Positions 10,796 through 20,583 of a stretch of DNA of 64,000 bases are shown one piece after another. The stretch spans positions 24,523,789 through 24,587,788 of the forward strand of contig OY855906.1 in assembly GCA_963693305.1 (NCBI GenBank), in the 5' to 3' direction. Within the stretch, counting starts at the first letter, position 1. The number at the start of each line of letters is the position of its first letter. The position numbers were made by a program, and so were the translations under genes. The stretch comes from Meandrina meandrites. Its lineage: Eukaryota; Cnidaria; Anthozoa; Scleractinia; Meandrinidae. Under the pieces are notes generated by a model. It ran no database searches. It saw only the letters and a list, made by a program, of their open reading frames with translations, and had not been told where the DNA came from.

Positions 10796-12163
10796 ATGCG
10801 TACACTGCTTTTAATTGTTGCTTTGGTTTGCCTCTTTTTCGTCGATTTATCTCCTGCTGCTAAAGACAAGTCTTCCAGTAAAAACAGAGGCCGAGGAAAT
10901 AGAAATCCGTCAGCGATTTCTGATGAAATGTACGATGCCTTGATTAAATTGGTGAAAGGAGAAGCACTTCCTCCTGTCAAAGAAAGAAGCAGGGCAGAAA
11001 AATTCGTCCGATACTGGAGATCGAAAGGGAATATAGCATTGCAAAGACAAAACGGGAAAGAAGTCCTTTATTTAAAAGATCGCCGAATCCTGCGAAACTC
11101 GGAGATCAGCCAGATTGTCACAGATGAGTTTCATCGTATGAAAGGACCCGGCGCTAGAAAGCTTGTTTATTCCCTGAAAGAAAACTTTGTTGGACTCAGC
11201 CAGAATAGAATTCAAGATATCCTTAACAAAGATAAATCTCACTACCGTCGAAATGCAAAGTTTTTGAACAAGGCTACACTAAAACCGATCCGAGCTCGGG
11301 ATGTGCAAGTTAGACGTCAAATTGATCTCATGGATATGGGGAAAAAAGGAACTGTGCTTGCGAGTGGTATTTCGTACCGATATGTATTATCAGTAATGGA
11401 TGTGTTTAGTCGATTTGTGTGGCTCAGAGCTCTTAGCGACAAATGCAGCAAGGCTATTGCTAAAGAGCTTAGGGGCATTTATTTGGAGCATGGACCCCCT
11501 TTGGTGATCCAGAGCGATCAAGGAAGAGAATTTAAAGGTGCTGTTGAAAAATTGTGTAGAGAAATGAAAATCAAAACAATTCACAGTCGTCCTTATCACC
11601 CACAATCCCAAGGGAAGGTGGAAAGAAGCCACCGTTCCTTGCGTGAAAAAATGGCGTACGACTTCTTGAGAATATCAAAAAAAGGTGTGAATTGGGTGAA
11701 ACAGCTTCCTATTTACCAGAGCATTTTGAACGAGGACCCAAAGGAGGTGTTGAAATACAAAACTGCTTTCCAAGTGTACTATGCTCGAAAAACTGTTTCT
11801 CGTGTGCATAAAACGGGCTCGATGAGTGAGGAGGTTCTGGCCAGGGCTGGCAAGTGCCATCCCACTGAGGCTGACAGAAACAGGCGCTCAAAATATGCCT
11901 CCGCTCTAAGACAGAACGCTCGTGCTGCAACTGAAAGATGTAACAGGAGGATGGTAAACACTCAATTAAAATGCAACCCCCCTTCTAAATATCGCATTGG
12001 CGAAAAGGTTTACATACGACTGCCACGGAAAGGTGGAATCAAAGCCGCGCAAAAGAGGCGTCACGTCATTGAGGCTTTGGTAGAGAAAAGAAACCCGAAA
12101 AGACACGCGTACAAGGTGTCATTTGTGTCTCCATTTAATGGAAAATGGAAAAGAAATGGTTAA
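10796..12163 (+). CDS. Ginger transposase (DD35E integrase)
   Basis: A 455-residue retroviral/Gypsy-type integrase that would cut and join the TIR ends of the Ginger element. The catalytic triad is D177 (QIDLMDM), D241 (QSDQGREF) and E276 (GKVERSH), spaced 35 residues between the last two. Upstream, at about 105-165, lies the region of the usual HHCC zinc domain, but only His-like positions remain and the paired cysteines are missing. Unusually, residues 1-22 form a hydrophobic stretch (LLLIVALVCLFFVDL) that looks like a signal peptide; the true start may be downstream or in another exon. The frame closes at 12163 just as the OTU frame opens, indicating a one-base frameshift. Confidence 0.9.
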   Translation: MRTLLLIVALVCLFFVDLSPAAKDKSSSKNRGRGNRNPSAISDEMYDALIKLVKGEALPPVKERSRAEKFVRYWRSKGNIALQRQNGKEVLYLKDRRILRNSEISQIVTDEFHRMKGPGARKLVYSLKENFVGLSQNRIQDILNKDKSHYRRNAKFLNKATLKPIRARDVQVRRQIDLMDMGKKGTVLASGISYRYVLSVMDVFSRFVWLRALSDKCSKAIAKELRGIYLEHGPPLVIQSDQGREFKGAVEKLCREMKIKTIHSRPYHPQSQGKVERSHRSLREKMAYDFLRISKKGVNWVKQLPIYQSILNEDPKEVLKYKTAFQVYYARKTVSRVHKTGSMSEEVLARAGKCHPTEADRNRRSKYASALRQNARAATERCNRRMVNTQLKCNPPSKYRIGEKVYIRLPRKGGIKAAQKRRHVIEALVEKRNPKRHAYKVSFVSPFNGKWKRNG

Positions 12164-13197
12164 AGGTCGATGACATAACTAGTCTAACGCTTGGGGAAGA
12201 AAAACTGAAGCAAAAAGCTGCAAAAGTAACCGAGCAGAAGAAAGAGAGTCATCGCAAAAAATTCCTTATCCCAATGGAACACGCTGACTACGCGAGAATT
12301 ATAGAAGACCAGGGATATGACATTGTGTATAATCCACTAGGAGACGGAAACTGTCAGTTTGCCGCGTTAGCCAATCAGTTGAGTGCCCTTGGTATTTTCA
12401 GGTCAGAAGAGTCACTGCGAAAGGAAATTGTCGGGTACCTAGAAGAAAATCCAGTGGACAACGAAGGTTTCCCTCTTCTGGAGCTAGTTCCGGAGTTCAA
12501 CTCATGGGAAGATTATTTGCAGTACATGGCACGAAGTCATACATTTGGCGATCAAATAACACTCTTTGCGGCAGCCAATTTGTTCAATGTTAACGTGCAT
12601 GTTGTTTCGACGCTCGGCCCAGGGTCAAGCCATACTTTTCAGCCCATATTCAGCAACGCCATGGGCACGATACACCTCGGCCACTTTGCCGAGAATCATG
12701 GCAAACACTTTGTTAGTTTGACAGCCTCGTTCCATAACAATACAAGTAGCACAGGTAACTTAGCCGAGTGGGAAGTTGTAAACGAGAACATTGAAGATGA
12801 CGTGATGATCGATTATGATCATGTAGACGACAATTCAGCCAGTCAGGAGATCGATAAAGACAAGCAGCAGCTTTTAAACAATGACGTGCTGGAAATTATA
12901 ATAAAGCTGCTGTTGTACTCATTTCCTTTCATGAGGAGCAGCTTGAAAGCTGTCAATAGATTCTTCAAAGCTACCGTGGACCATGTGCCTTTTCCTAGGG
13001 TCTACATCCCTGAGCTGCCAAACGAGCCAGCGATCGTCAGTGTTCGCAGAATTATAAACTTAAAAGGCAGAGGGAGTGGTGCCGTTGTCCGTATAAGCCA
13101 GATCATCAACTCCCCAAGATGGCATCTAGCCTGGCTGAAGCTTCAGCCACAGTCATATGGCTGGTTTGAGATTACTGGTATCAAGTGGAAAAATTGA
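12145..13197 (+). CDS. OTU cysteine protease part of the Ginger protein
   Basis: A 350-codon frame with an OTU deubiquitinase fold: GDGNCQF gives Asp67 and the catalytic Cys70, and HGKHFVSL gives the catalytic His at about 188. Residues about 250-300 (VLEIIIKLLLYS...) look like an F-box-type helical segment, and a further unnamed domain follows. It overlaps the end of the integrase frame by 19 bp in another frame, and its first residues read as the natural continuation of the integrase C-terminus. It is therefore probably the second half of one polyprotein split by a one-base loss in the AAAA run near 12140. OTU domains are a known Ginger accessory; the role may be removal of host ubiquitin marks. 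Confidence 0.85.
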   Translation: MEKKWLKVDDITSLTLGEEKLKQKAAKVTEQKKESHRKKFLIPMEHADYARIIEDQGYDIVYNPLGDGNCQFAALANQLSALGIFRSEESLRKEIVGYLEENPVDNEGFPLLELVPEFNSWEDYLQYMARSHTFGDQITLFAAANLFNVNVHVVSTLGPGSSHTFQPIFSNAMGTIHLGHFAENHGKHFVSLTASFHNNTSSTGNLAEWEVVNENIEDDVMIDYDHVDDNSASQEIDKDKQQLLNNDVLEIIIKLLLYSFPFMRSSLKAVNRFFKATVDHVPFPRVYIPELPNEPAIVSVRRIINLKGRGSGAVVRISQIINSPRWHLAWLKLQPQSYGWFEITGIKWKN

Positions 13198-14636
13198 AAC
13201 TGCTTATTTTAAAGTAGCGGACGTACAGTTGTGTTAGCCAATTAGAGAGCTTTATTTATTTTATATTATTTACTCACTGGCTTGCGAATTTTCTCTTTCG
13301 TGGAAAACAGCACTGTTTACTCTTTTGACTGTTTGTTGTATGTAAACAGAATACTGTGATCTGAATGTTGAATTTCTAAAATCAGTGGCGTTGGGTTCTA
13401 TAAATTCGATAAATTTAATTAAACGTTTTGTAGTATTTTTAGGATAAGATATCATTGCCGATTAAAAAAACTGCGTTTTGTTCTTACACTGTTATCTCTG
13501 TGTGTATGGTGAAAATGTGTTTCATACTGTAGTCATTTCAAACTAAAGTTTGATCATTTCTTGTTTTGGAATTTTAACTTCAAGTATGTTGACTAAGAAA
13601 AAACTGAGACTGAGCTAATAATTATGTGACAGATTGACGCTAACAATGTATCCAGGCTGAAAATGACAATTTCTCGTAATCGACATACACAAGGAGCTTT
13701 ATTTTATATGGATTAGAAGTGTGTGTTTTGTTGGAAAATTGAGCAACACCATTTGGGACCCCAGCGGCCTTTTTTATATCCTCACTTGTTAGGGTATCGA
13801 TGACGTCATTACCTTCTTTGTACAGTTATTAGTTCAAAGCTGCCAAACGCCGGTTGCTAATTGGACAGCGAATGATTAAAAAGCCTGGTAGAAAACTTCA
13901 TATGACTTAAAAAACTCATTAATAATTCATAAAGAAAATACAAAAGAAATTAATGTTTAATGAGTGTCTTTATATCTGATAAAAACACGGCTAAACTTTA
14001 CGTCCAATTTTCTAGGCCAAAATAACCCCAAATCTAAATATTAGTGCAAGAATGAGTTTATCTACATCAGTAGATGTTTAAGCCGTTCAATAAATTCGCA
14101 GTTCGTGTTTTATCAAGTCTAAAACACTCGGCTTCGCCTCGTGTTTTAAACTTGATAAAACACTGCTGCTCATTTATTAAACATTACTTAAAATTAATCG
14201 GGGCTTTCCTTGCAAAGCGAGTACGAAATGATACTAGCCACCGCGCTACAACAGTTCTCATAAAGCCTGTCCCTTTAAATCACTTCAGTTTTTTTCTATA
14301 TAACAAAAAAAAAGTACACGTCCGCTTGAATATATGAATTATTTTTTCCCGTTTCAAAAAACATTATTTTTTTTCCACGCTATCATCTGTAAAATAATGC
14401 TTTCACCACTCGAGTTTAATTTAAAATTTATATCATCACACCTAACCGTGTAATAGAACTTTTTTAGGTACGTATGTAAATTGCAGATTAAGTGATACTC
14501 TCAGAGTTGTTCTTTTGTCCATCCGGAAATTATTCATTCATTTCGACTTGAATTTGTTTGAAGTTGAAAGAAATTACTCTCATGGGTAACATCACGTTGT
14601 CAGAAATTGGACCGCAAACAGACGAAGCTACAAAGG
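13198..14636 (+). other. Ginger 3' non-coding region
   Basis: AT-rich sequence between the OTU stop and the right inverted end. It holds an imperfect 60-base palindrome at 14105-14164. No gene is supported. Confidence 0.6.
14105..14164. repeat. 60-base palindrome in the Ginger 3' region
   Basis: The arms GTGTTTTATCAAGT and ACTTGATAAAACAC plus an inner TAAAACAC/GTGTTTTA pair fold into a long hairpin with a GC-richer loop (TCGGCTTCGCC). It may be a small foldback insertion or a transcript 3' structure. Confidence 0.7.
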
Positions 14637-14812
14637 TCTATTGGTCGTTATTACATTTGTGGTCAAACCCTTATTACATTTGAGGGCGTTTTTACATTTG
14701 TGGTCAAACCCTTATTACACTTGAGGGCGTTATTACATTTGTGGTCAAACCCTTATTACACTTGAGGGCGTTATTACATTTGTGGTCAATTATTACATTT
14801 GTGGCTTCAACA
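14637..14812 (-). repeat. Right inverted end of the Ginger element
   Basis: Inverted counterpart of 4365-4493, with about three repeat units, each joining TTATTACATTTGTGGTCAAA and TTATTACACTTGAGGGCG. The GGGG that follows is the duplicated target. Confidence 0.9.
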
Positions 14813-15270
14813 GGGGCATTAGTTCAGACAATCTCAGGAGGGTTAGTGTTTTTCATTTTCAAGTATGGGCTGGGATAGGCGTGGAGATGGGTTGAGTACA
14901 ATTGCTGCTGGGGATATTAGGGAATCGAGGGTTGGGTCAGTTAGCTCGGACTGGGATATTGGGGAAACCAGGGCTGGATCAGCTGACTCTAGCAATTCAG
15001 ATTTGTGTGATGGGTATGACATGGAAGAAATAACTGGAAGGCAGGGGACAGACTTTTGCGGGAGGCAGTCAAGATTAAATCTAAGAAGGGAATTTTGCGG
15101 GTAACAAGGGGGAAAAATTATTAGACAAAGGGAAGCTGGATATTGTTAAAAAATATGTTTTCAAACTATATCCGTGTGGGCAAGCACTGGAAGATGTGCA
15201 ATGCTGCAAGTGCGTTATTGCCATACATGAGGCTCTACGAAGGGGAAAGAAGGGTGCAAGGCAACAATAA
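14813..15270 (+). pseudogene. BEN-like gene fragment downstream of Ginger
   Basis: The interrupted target sequence resumes here. A Ser/Asp/Gly-rich frame (14865-15104) is followed, after an apparent frameshift, by a frame from about 15100 to TAA 15268-15270. That frame reads LDIVKKYVFKLYPCGQ and VIAIHEALRR, which resembles the helix pattern of BEN domains (DNA and protein binding in chromatin). No intact gene can be assembled, and the identification rests on a short stretch. Confidence 0.35.
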
Positions 15271-15396
15271 GTTTTCTAGCGACAAAATTTGGTGGTTGTG
15301 GGGAGACAGCCTGGAAGAGCTTTTTTTAGTAAAAATGTAGGTGTTAAAAGATTTTTGTAGTTTATAAATTTGTTTGTTGTCTAGGACGTTCACTTA

Positions 15397-15690
15397 CACA
15401 GCATGAAAAGGCAAATTTAAGTTAGCATAATGTTAGCGTAAAGATGACGTAAAGTTTGGATTTACGCACCTTTACACCCCTTTTACATTATGTAAAGTTT
15501 AGCTTTACGCTACATTTACGCCTTTGCGTAAAGCTGGAGTAAAGAAACATCTTTAAGTTGACTTAAAGCTCAGCGTAAAGCTGGCATAAACTCCACATTT
15601 ACGCCGCCTTTACATGGATCTAAATGTAGTGTATAGGTATCTTTAAGCCAAATTTAAATGTATGTGATGTAAAGTTAACAACCTGCACTT
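15397..15690. repeat. Left GTAAAG/TTTACGC subterminal array
   Basis: More than fifteen copies of GTAAAG, CTTTAC or TTTACGC in mixed orientation, with a weaker echo at about 15735-15830. The mirror array lies at 19140-19459. These are candidate binding sites for the mobilising transposase. Confidence 0.75.
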
Positions 15691-15829
15691 GTCTTGTAGA
15701 CAAAGCTCGACAACAGACATGATGCGTTTAGCTGGTATAAACTGGTATAAACATTCACGCCACCTTTACATGTACATCTAAATATAGCGTTTAGGTATCT
15801 TTAAGCCACATTTAAATGTATAAGTGGCA

Positions 15830-16978
15830 TTAAGTTGCAACATGCTCGTGTCTTGGCTTTTAGGCAAAGCTTGACAACAGACATGATAATATTTTTTTCT
15901 ATTTTCTTCTCTGCATATTTTTTTAAAACCCCAGAGGGAAATAAAAGGAGAAAATACAATGTTGGGAAGGAAAGGAGACAGTGAAATCAATCAATCTGCT
16001 GTGTTCAATCAAATTCTGTTTTAATTGTTAAAAATCATTTTCTTGTATGCCATCAAACATTTGACTTCTGACATTACCAGTGACTGGTGCAAAATGGTAA
16101 ACTTTGTACTTAAATCGATAAATGGAAACATTAAAAATCTTGTTCTATCATCTCTTTAAGTCTAACTGTAACAGACAAATGCAAAATTGAAAACCTTGTT
16201 ATAACAATAACATCAGTTACCACTTACAATAAAGTAAAATTGAAAACTTCATTCCTAAAAGATAGAAATGCACATCTATATGTAAAATTGAAAACTTCGT
16301 TCTTATTTTTAAAAACAAGTTGAACAGAAACTTAAACACATGTTCTTGTGTCAATAATGTTTGTATCAAATGCCTTGAAACAAGTAACAAAATAAAAAGT
16401 GCAATCCTTGTTTTCAAGTGTATATTACTTGAAAAAGTGTAGTAAAAATAGAAACTTGACCATTTGATAGCATAATTGCAAAAATAGTTGTCACAAAAAT
16501 ATAAAATAAAAAAAAGCATGGACTTGTAAAAATGTCAATAAGCTGGCGAAGCAGAACGCCTACAGGCATTGTCCTTTTTTGACTTCAAAGGTTTTTTTGG
16601 TTTTGATGTCTTGGGAGTTGAGCTACAGTCAGGTAACAGGGACGAAGTTCCAGATCTTGAAGGAATGGTGCCGGAGCATGGTGTCACTGTTGCTGGCAGA
16701 TGGGCAGAACTGGTACTGGGGGATGGAGTTTTAGTTCTTGTAGGACAAGAAGCGACAGATGAAGCAGAAGGGCGGGTGAGTGGACTTCCAGTTGTTGGAC
16801 GACTGGTAGATGGAGGACTGGTGCGGGTAGGTGGAGTCCCTAATGAAGGAGGACGGGTGCTGGTGGGTGGTATAACTGCTGGCAGAGGATGAATTGGTGT
16901 TCCACTACATGTGGATGAAGGTGACCGGGTGCTGGGTGCAGGGGCTGGAATCTCAGTCCTGACGGAATTCTTGGAGCA
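15830..16978. other. Interior of the TTA element, upstream of its gene
   Basis: AT-rich to 16520, then GC-richer. A minus-strand Pro/Ser/Thr-rich frame (16535-16984) overlaps a plus-strand Gly/Val-rich frame. I could not decide which, if either, is coding. Confidence 0.4.
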
Positions 16979-17737
16979 ATGCAAGTGAATGGACGGTCAG
17001 TCGAGGTACAGCTCATGCGTAAACTCCTAGCGGGACGGTTCGTCTGGGATGTTAAATTTCCATGTGAATTTCAGGAAAACTTTTTGCCATTTTTTGCTCA
17101 AGAAGGAAATGATTCAAGTGAAAGCTTTATTGTGAAAACTGCTACTGAACTATTTAACAGTGCCTGTTGCTTGAGTCTGGGGGACTGTCAGTGGAGCAAT
17201 CTAACACTTGTTAAACTTCCAAGCTCATTCAAGCATTTTGTATTGGATGCAGATGAAATAAAATTGCTTTTGGAATGCTACAAAGCATTATACCCTAGAG
17301 AAGAAATTGAACTTACATCATGTGTTGCACGCAAGTTTAAAAGTGTTGTTCTTGGGAATGAAAAATTTGGTTCAAAAATGGACTGTCGGAACTTGCGATC
17401 AGCTAGAATAATGGCCTCTTGGACTGCGGATGATGGTTCAATTAATACTAATTTGACAAGAAGACCTGGAATAGTCCATTCCTACATTTTGCACAGTGTT
17501 AAGCTCAATGGACAATTCCATCAACATGCATTTGCTATTGTCTGGTGGTACAAAAGCGACCAGGATAAAGGACATTTTGGCAAACCTGCTGAGGTTTGGA
17601 GACGCGACTATGAACTTTGTGGACCCTCTTTATTTATGCCAGTTCAGCGAATAGCACAAAAATTTGCTTGCTCTTTAGTGAAAGTTAATGGGGTAGATAA
17701 GTTTGTAGTTAACCCCATTCCTAGGTCATTTCATTAG
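16979..17737 (+). CDS. Unrecognised transposon-encoded protein
   Basis: A 252-codon frame, the longest in the TTA element. It has a conserved-looking C-terminal block: HQHAFAIVWWYKSDQDKGHF, then GKPAEVWRRDYEL, then SLFMPVQRIAQKFA. That layout (an aromatic-rich strand, GKPxEVW, FxPVQRI) resembles small barrel domains that accompany transposon proteins in invertebrate genomes, but I cannot name the family. No DDE-type triad, zinc finger or signal peptide is visible. The frame is open upstream of the ATG, so an upstream exon may exist. Its place inside a TIR-bounded element implies a role in transposition or element regulation. Confidence 0.6.
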   Translation: MQVNGRSVEVQLMRKLLAGRFVWDVKFPCEFQENFLPFFAQEGNDSSESFIVKTATELFNSACCLSLGDCQWSNLTLVKLPSSFKHFVLDADEIKLLLECYKALYPREEIELTSCVARKFKSVVLGNEKFGSKMDCRNLRSARIMASWTADDGSINTNLTRRPGIVHSYILHSVKLNGQFHQHAFAIVWWYKSDQDKGHFGKPAEVWRRDYELCGPSLFMPVQRIAQKFACSLVKVNGVDKFVVNPIPRSFH

Positions 17738-19139
17738 GGTTTTAACATTAGCTCACAGTTAGAAGTTTTATGTTAAAACTATAAGATTTGTTTTGATTTT
17801 CACAATTAATAGAGACCTTTAGATATTAAGTCTAGGATGACTACAAGGACAAGTCTTTTTCAATAATAAAGAAGTACACGAGCTTGAGCCAGCATCGTTT
17901 TGGCAGGAAAAATGCGATTGCCATCATCAGTCTACTATACGTTTTAGCCGGAGTGTCATACATGTAGTAGCAAAACAAGTTACCAAAATGCAAGTAGTTT
18001 TATCACTTTGCTATCTGGAAAGGGCTTAGCTGCTTTCAATAGAAATGACCTGACAGTTTTGCTGTAAAGTAAAATGAAGGTTTGTGGGGTATCTATCTTT
18101 GTATTGTATGTGACAAAAACTTCAAATCAAATCTGATCTGTGTAGTCATCTTCATCCTAGAATCTTAAGGTCTCTCTTGTTGTAAGATGTTGTAGACAAT
18201 GTTAAGGGGGCTTTGCCTTGGGTGGCACATCATAACTAGTCCAATTTTATTGTGCTCCATTCCTCTGTCTTATTGCGTTCTCTAGAGTGGCTTTAGTTAC
18301 CAATAATGATAATTCCTTTAGAGGTTTCTTTCAATGTTAAGGCTACTTTTCACCGCATCACAAAAATATTTAATGTACCAATACATATGTTGTGGCATGG
18401 CCCCAAGGAGTGGCTGTTAGTATGCATCAACTAAGTTTAGGTCACACAGCATAAGAGAGACCAAAAATTGAGATTAGGTAAACATGTAGTTTTAATTAAC
18501 TTCACATTCTCAGTTAGAGAGGTCATCATTTATGCAGGCAAAGTAACTTGTGTTTGCTTTAGTTTTGTATAAATACCCTTTGTGATGGGTTTAACAGAAA
18601 CTCATGCTACTTTTTGACTAATCCGAAAAAAGCAATATCAATCAATTCTGATTTTTAATTCCCCACACTTTTTCTGGGTACATGTATTTGTTTGCTCACT
18701 AGATTGCCTGTTTACTTTTCCTAAGTTGAATGACACACAATTGAATACCGCTCTGATGATCAGTTATTTAAAGTTGTAAGTCACACTTTGGTATGTTGTT
18801 GTGAAAGGCTAAAAATGATTATATGCTGTGGCATATTTATACACATGTACAGGGAAGTTTAGCCACGTGCACTGATGTACACAAAACATACATTTCTACA
18901 AAATTAATTTTTAAATGTGGACTAAAAAAAGGCTTTTGTAAAAAAAGGCTGTTCTGTTGTCTGTTCAAAGTTGTAAAGTGTTTATAGTTTATTACATATT
19001 ACAAAAGATAATAGACTCTGGCTATTCTATGTTCTATGTGCAAGTTACTGAACACCTATGCCAAACAACACCTAACTAAAGTTTCAGAAAATTGCAAATT
19101 TACTTAAATTTTACCTGCGGCTCAAAGTTTCGTTCATTT
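17738..19139. other. 3' non-coding interior of the TTA element
   Basis: AT-rich sequence with no supportable frame; it leads into the right subterminal array. Confidence 0.5.
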
Positions 19140-19459
19140 GGTCTTCAACTTTATGCCTTCTTTACACCAGTTTAACGTCTTGCCGTGTAAAGCAGTAAAC
19201 ACCTTTATGGCAACTTTAAAACTGTTTTACTGTCTGTTAAGTAAAGCTTAACTTTACACAAGATTTAGCCATCGTGTAAAGATGCGTAAATCTGGCTCAA
19301 CAACTTTACGCAACCTTTACGCAACCTTTATCTCTGGTTGAGTAAATCTACCTTTACACACCTTTACGAACAATGTAAAGCAGGTGTAAAGTTTGTTAAC
19401 CTCCTTTACGCAGATTTACGCAACTTTAATTTTCCGTAAATTTGTATTTTCGTGCTGTG
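19140..19459. repeat. Right GTAAAG/TTTACGC subterminal array
   Basis: Mirror of the left array: many copies of CTTTACGC, GTAAAG and GTGTAAAG in about 320 bp, ending in the terminal inverted repeat. Confidence 0.75.
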
Positions 19460-19739
19460 TTAGAGACTGCAATAAAATTTAAATATAGGTGTGAAAAGAC
19501 TACAGATGGCACGAAGAATTTTTGTATGCTGATAGATAGCAGTACTATTAATTAACTAATAAGTAGTTCATACAATGTAAGTTCTTCATCAATACCTTGT
19601 AACTAGAATAAAACAAATAATAAAAAATGCTAGACTTTATGAAGCAAGATTCGCTTGTTCACATGTGTAATGTAATATCATGCAACATTATGCTTTCAGT
19701 GCATTGGCAAAAATACATGTATTTATGATACATTAACAT

Positions 19740-20583
19740 TATTGCTTTAATAAGCATCTTGATTTTCGATTTTTTAGACTGCTTTCATTGATGTTTTAGA
19801 TTTGGGATGGTAGTTATAGAGTCTAGCGGTGCTACAACTTGAATTTGAAAGCATTCCAATCTATTCGCTCGTGATTTATACACGACATGCAAATTCAATG
19901 TTCTTTCTGTGTGAGATAAAAACAACCTGTGAAAAAAATTGCTCTTTTATGCCAGCACTTTCGCTGTGGTATATATTTTCACTTTCTAAGATTATTCTTA
20001 TTCACGATTTACATTTGTGATGTGATGCTACAACTTTTGATTCAAAAAATTTCCGTGTTCGCTCATGATTTACACACCATACAAATTCAATGCGATGTCT
20101 GTGTTAGAATAAAAAAACCTGTGAAGATGTTGTACTTTTACGCAAGCGCTTTCGCTAGAATCTACAAATGTAGATATTTGATTTTTAAGATTGCTTTCAT
20201 TGATATTTTGCGTTTGAGGTTGTAGTTATAAAGTGTAGCAATGCAACAAAAAGATTTCCGAATTCGCTAAAAGTTTATAAAAAAATATAATATAAAAAAA
20301 CCTGTGACGATGTTGTACTTTTACGCAAGCGCTTTCGCTAGAATCTACAAATGTAGATATTTGATTTTTAAGATTGCTTTCATTGATATTTTGCGTTTGA
20401 GGTTGTAGTTATAAAGTGTAGCAATGCAACAAAAAGATTTCCGAATTTGCTAAAAGTTTATGAACAAAATGCAAATTCAATGCGCTGTCTGTGTGAGATA
20501 AAAATAACCTGTGAAGATATTGCACCTTGCTGCCACAAGCGCTATAGCAAGTGTGCAGATTTTTGATTTTTTAGATCACTTTC
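19740..20583 (+). repeat. Tandem array of a roughly 180-200-bp unit
   Basis: About four to five units. Recurring landmarks are GCAAATTCAATG, AACCTGTGAAGAT, CTTTCGCTAGAATCTACAAA and TTTCATTGATATTTTGCG. Units starting near 20117 and 20299 are almost identical over 150 bp, while outer units are more diverged. The last unit is interrupted by the element at 20584-21459. Open frames within the array are by-products of the repeat. Confidence 0.85.

Larger units (their letters stand above)
4365..14812 (+). mobile_element. Ginger-type DNA transposon, split by a LINE
   Basis: Long inverted ends run inward from TGTTGAAGCC at 4365 and from its complement ending at 14812. The element is flanked by GGGG at 4361-4364 and 14813-14816. 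Without the LINE at 4507-9927 and its duplicated target it is about 5.0 kb. It encodes a retroviral-type DD35E integrase (10796-12163) and an OTU cysteine protease with a further C-terminal domain (12145-13197). TGTNR ends, a 4-bp duplication, an integrase closer to Gypsy integrases than to other DNA transposases, and an OTU domain are the published traits of the Ginger superfamily. One frameshift separates the two coding parts, so this copy is probably not autonomous. Confidence 0.9.
15397..19459. mobile_element. TIR element with TTA duplication and GTAAAG arrays
   Basis: Ends CACAGCATGAAAAGGCAAAT (15397) and the inverted CACAGCACGAAAATACAAAT (ending 19459) match at about 20 of 23 bases. They are flanked by TTA at 15394-15396 and 19460-19462. 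A 3-bp TWA-type duplication is typical of PIF/Harbinger. About 280 bp at the left end and 320 bp at the right are dense arrays of GTAAAG/CTTTAC and TTTACGC motifs. The only convincing coding frame (16979-17737) lacks a visible DDE core. The element is 4,063 bp and is either non-autonomous or of a type whose transposase I do not recognise. Confidence 0.85.

Noticed and set aside
12130..12175. Programmed minus-one frameshift joining the Ginger frames
   Set aside because: The local bases (GGA AAA TGG) do not form an X-XXY-YYZ slippery site; a simple deletion explains it better.
16535..16984. Minus-strand 149-codon Pro/Ser/Thr-rich frame overlapping the start of the TTA-element gene
   Set aside because: Low-complexity composition, no domain, and an opposite-strand frame over the same bases. 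It could be a real linker exon but nothing decides it.
19740..20583. CRISPR-like or coding interpretation of the direct repeats
   Set aside because: Units are contiguous, about 180-200 bp, diverged and eukaryotic; there are no unique spacers. Frames inside follow the repeat period.
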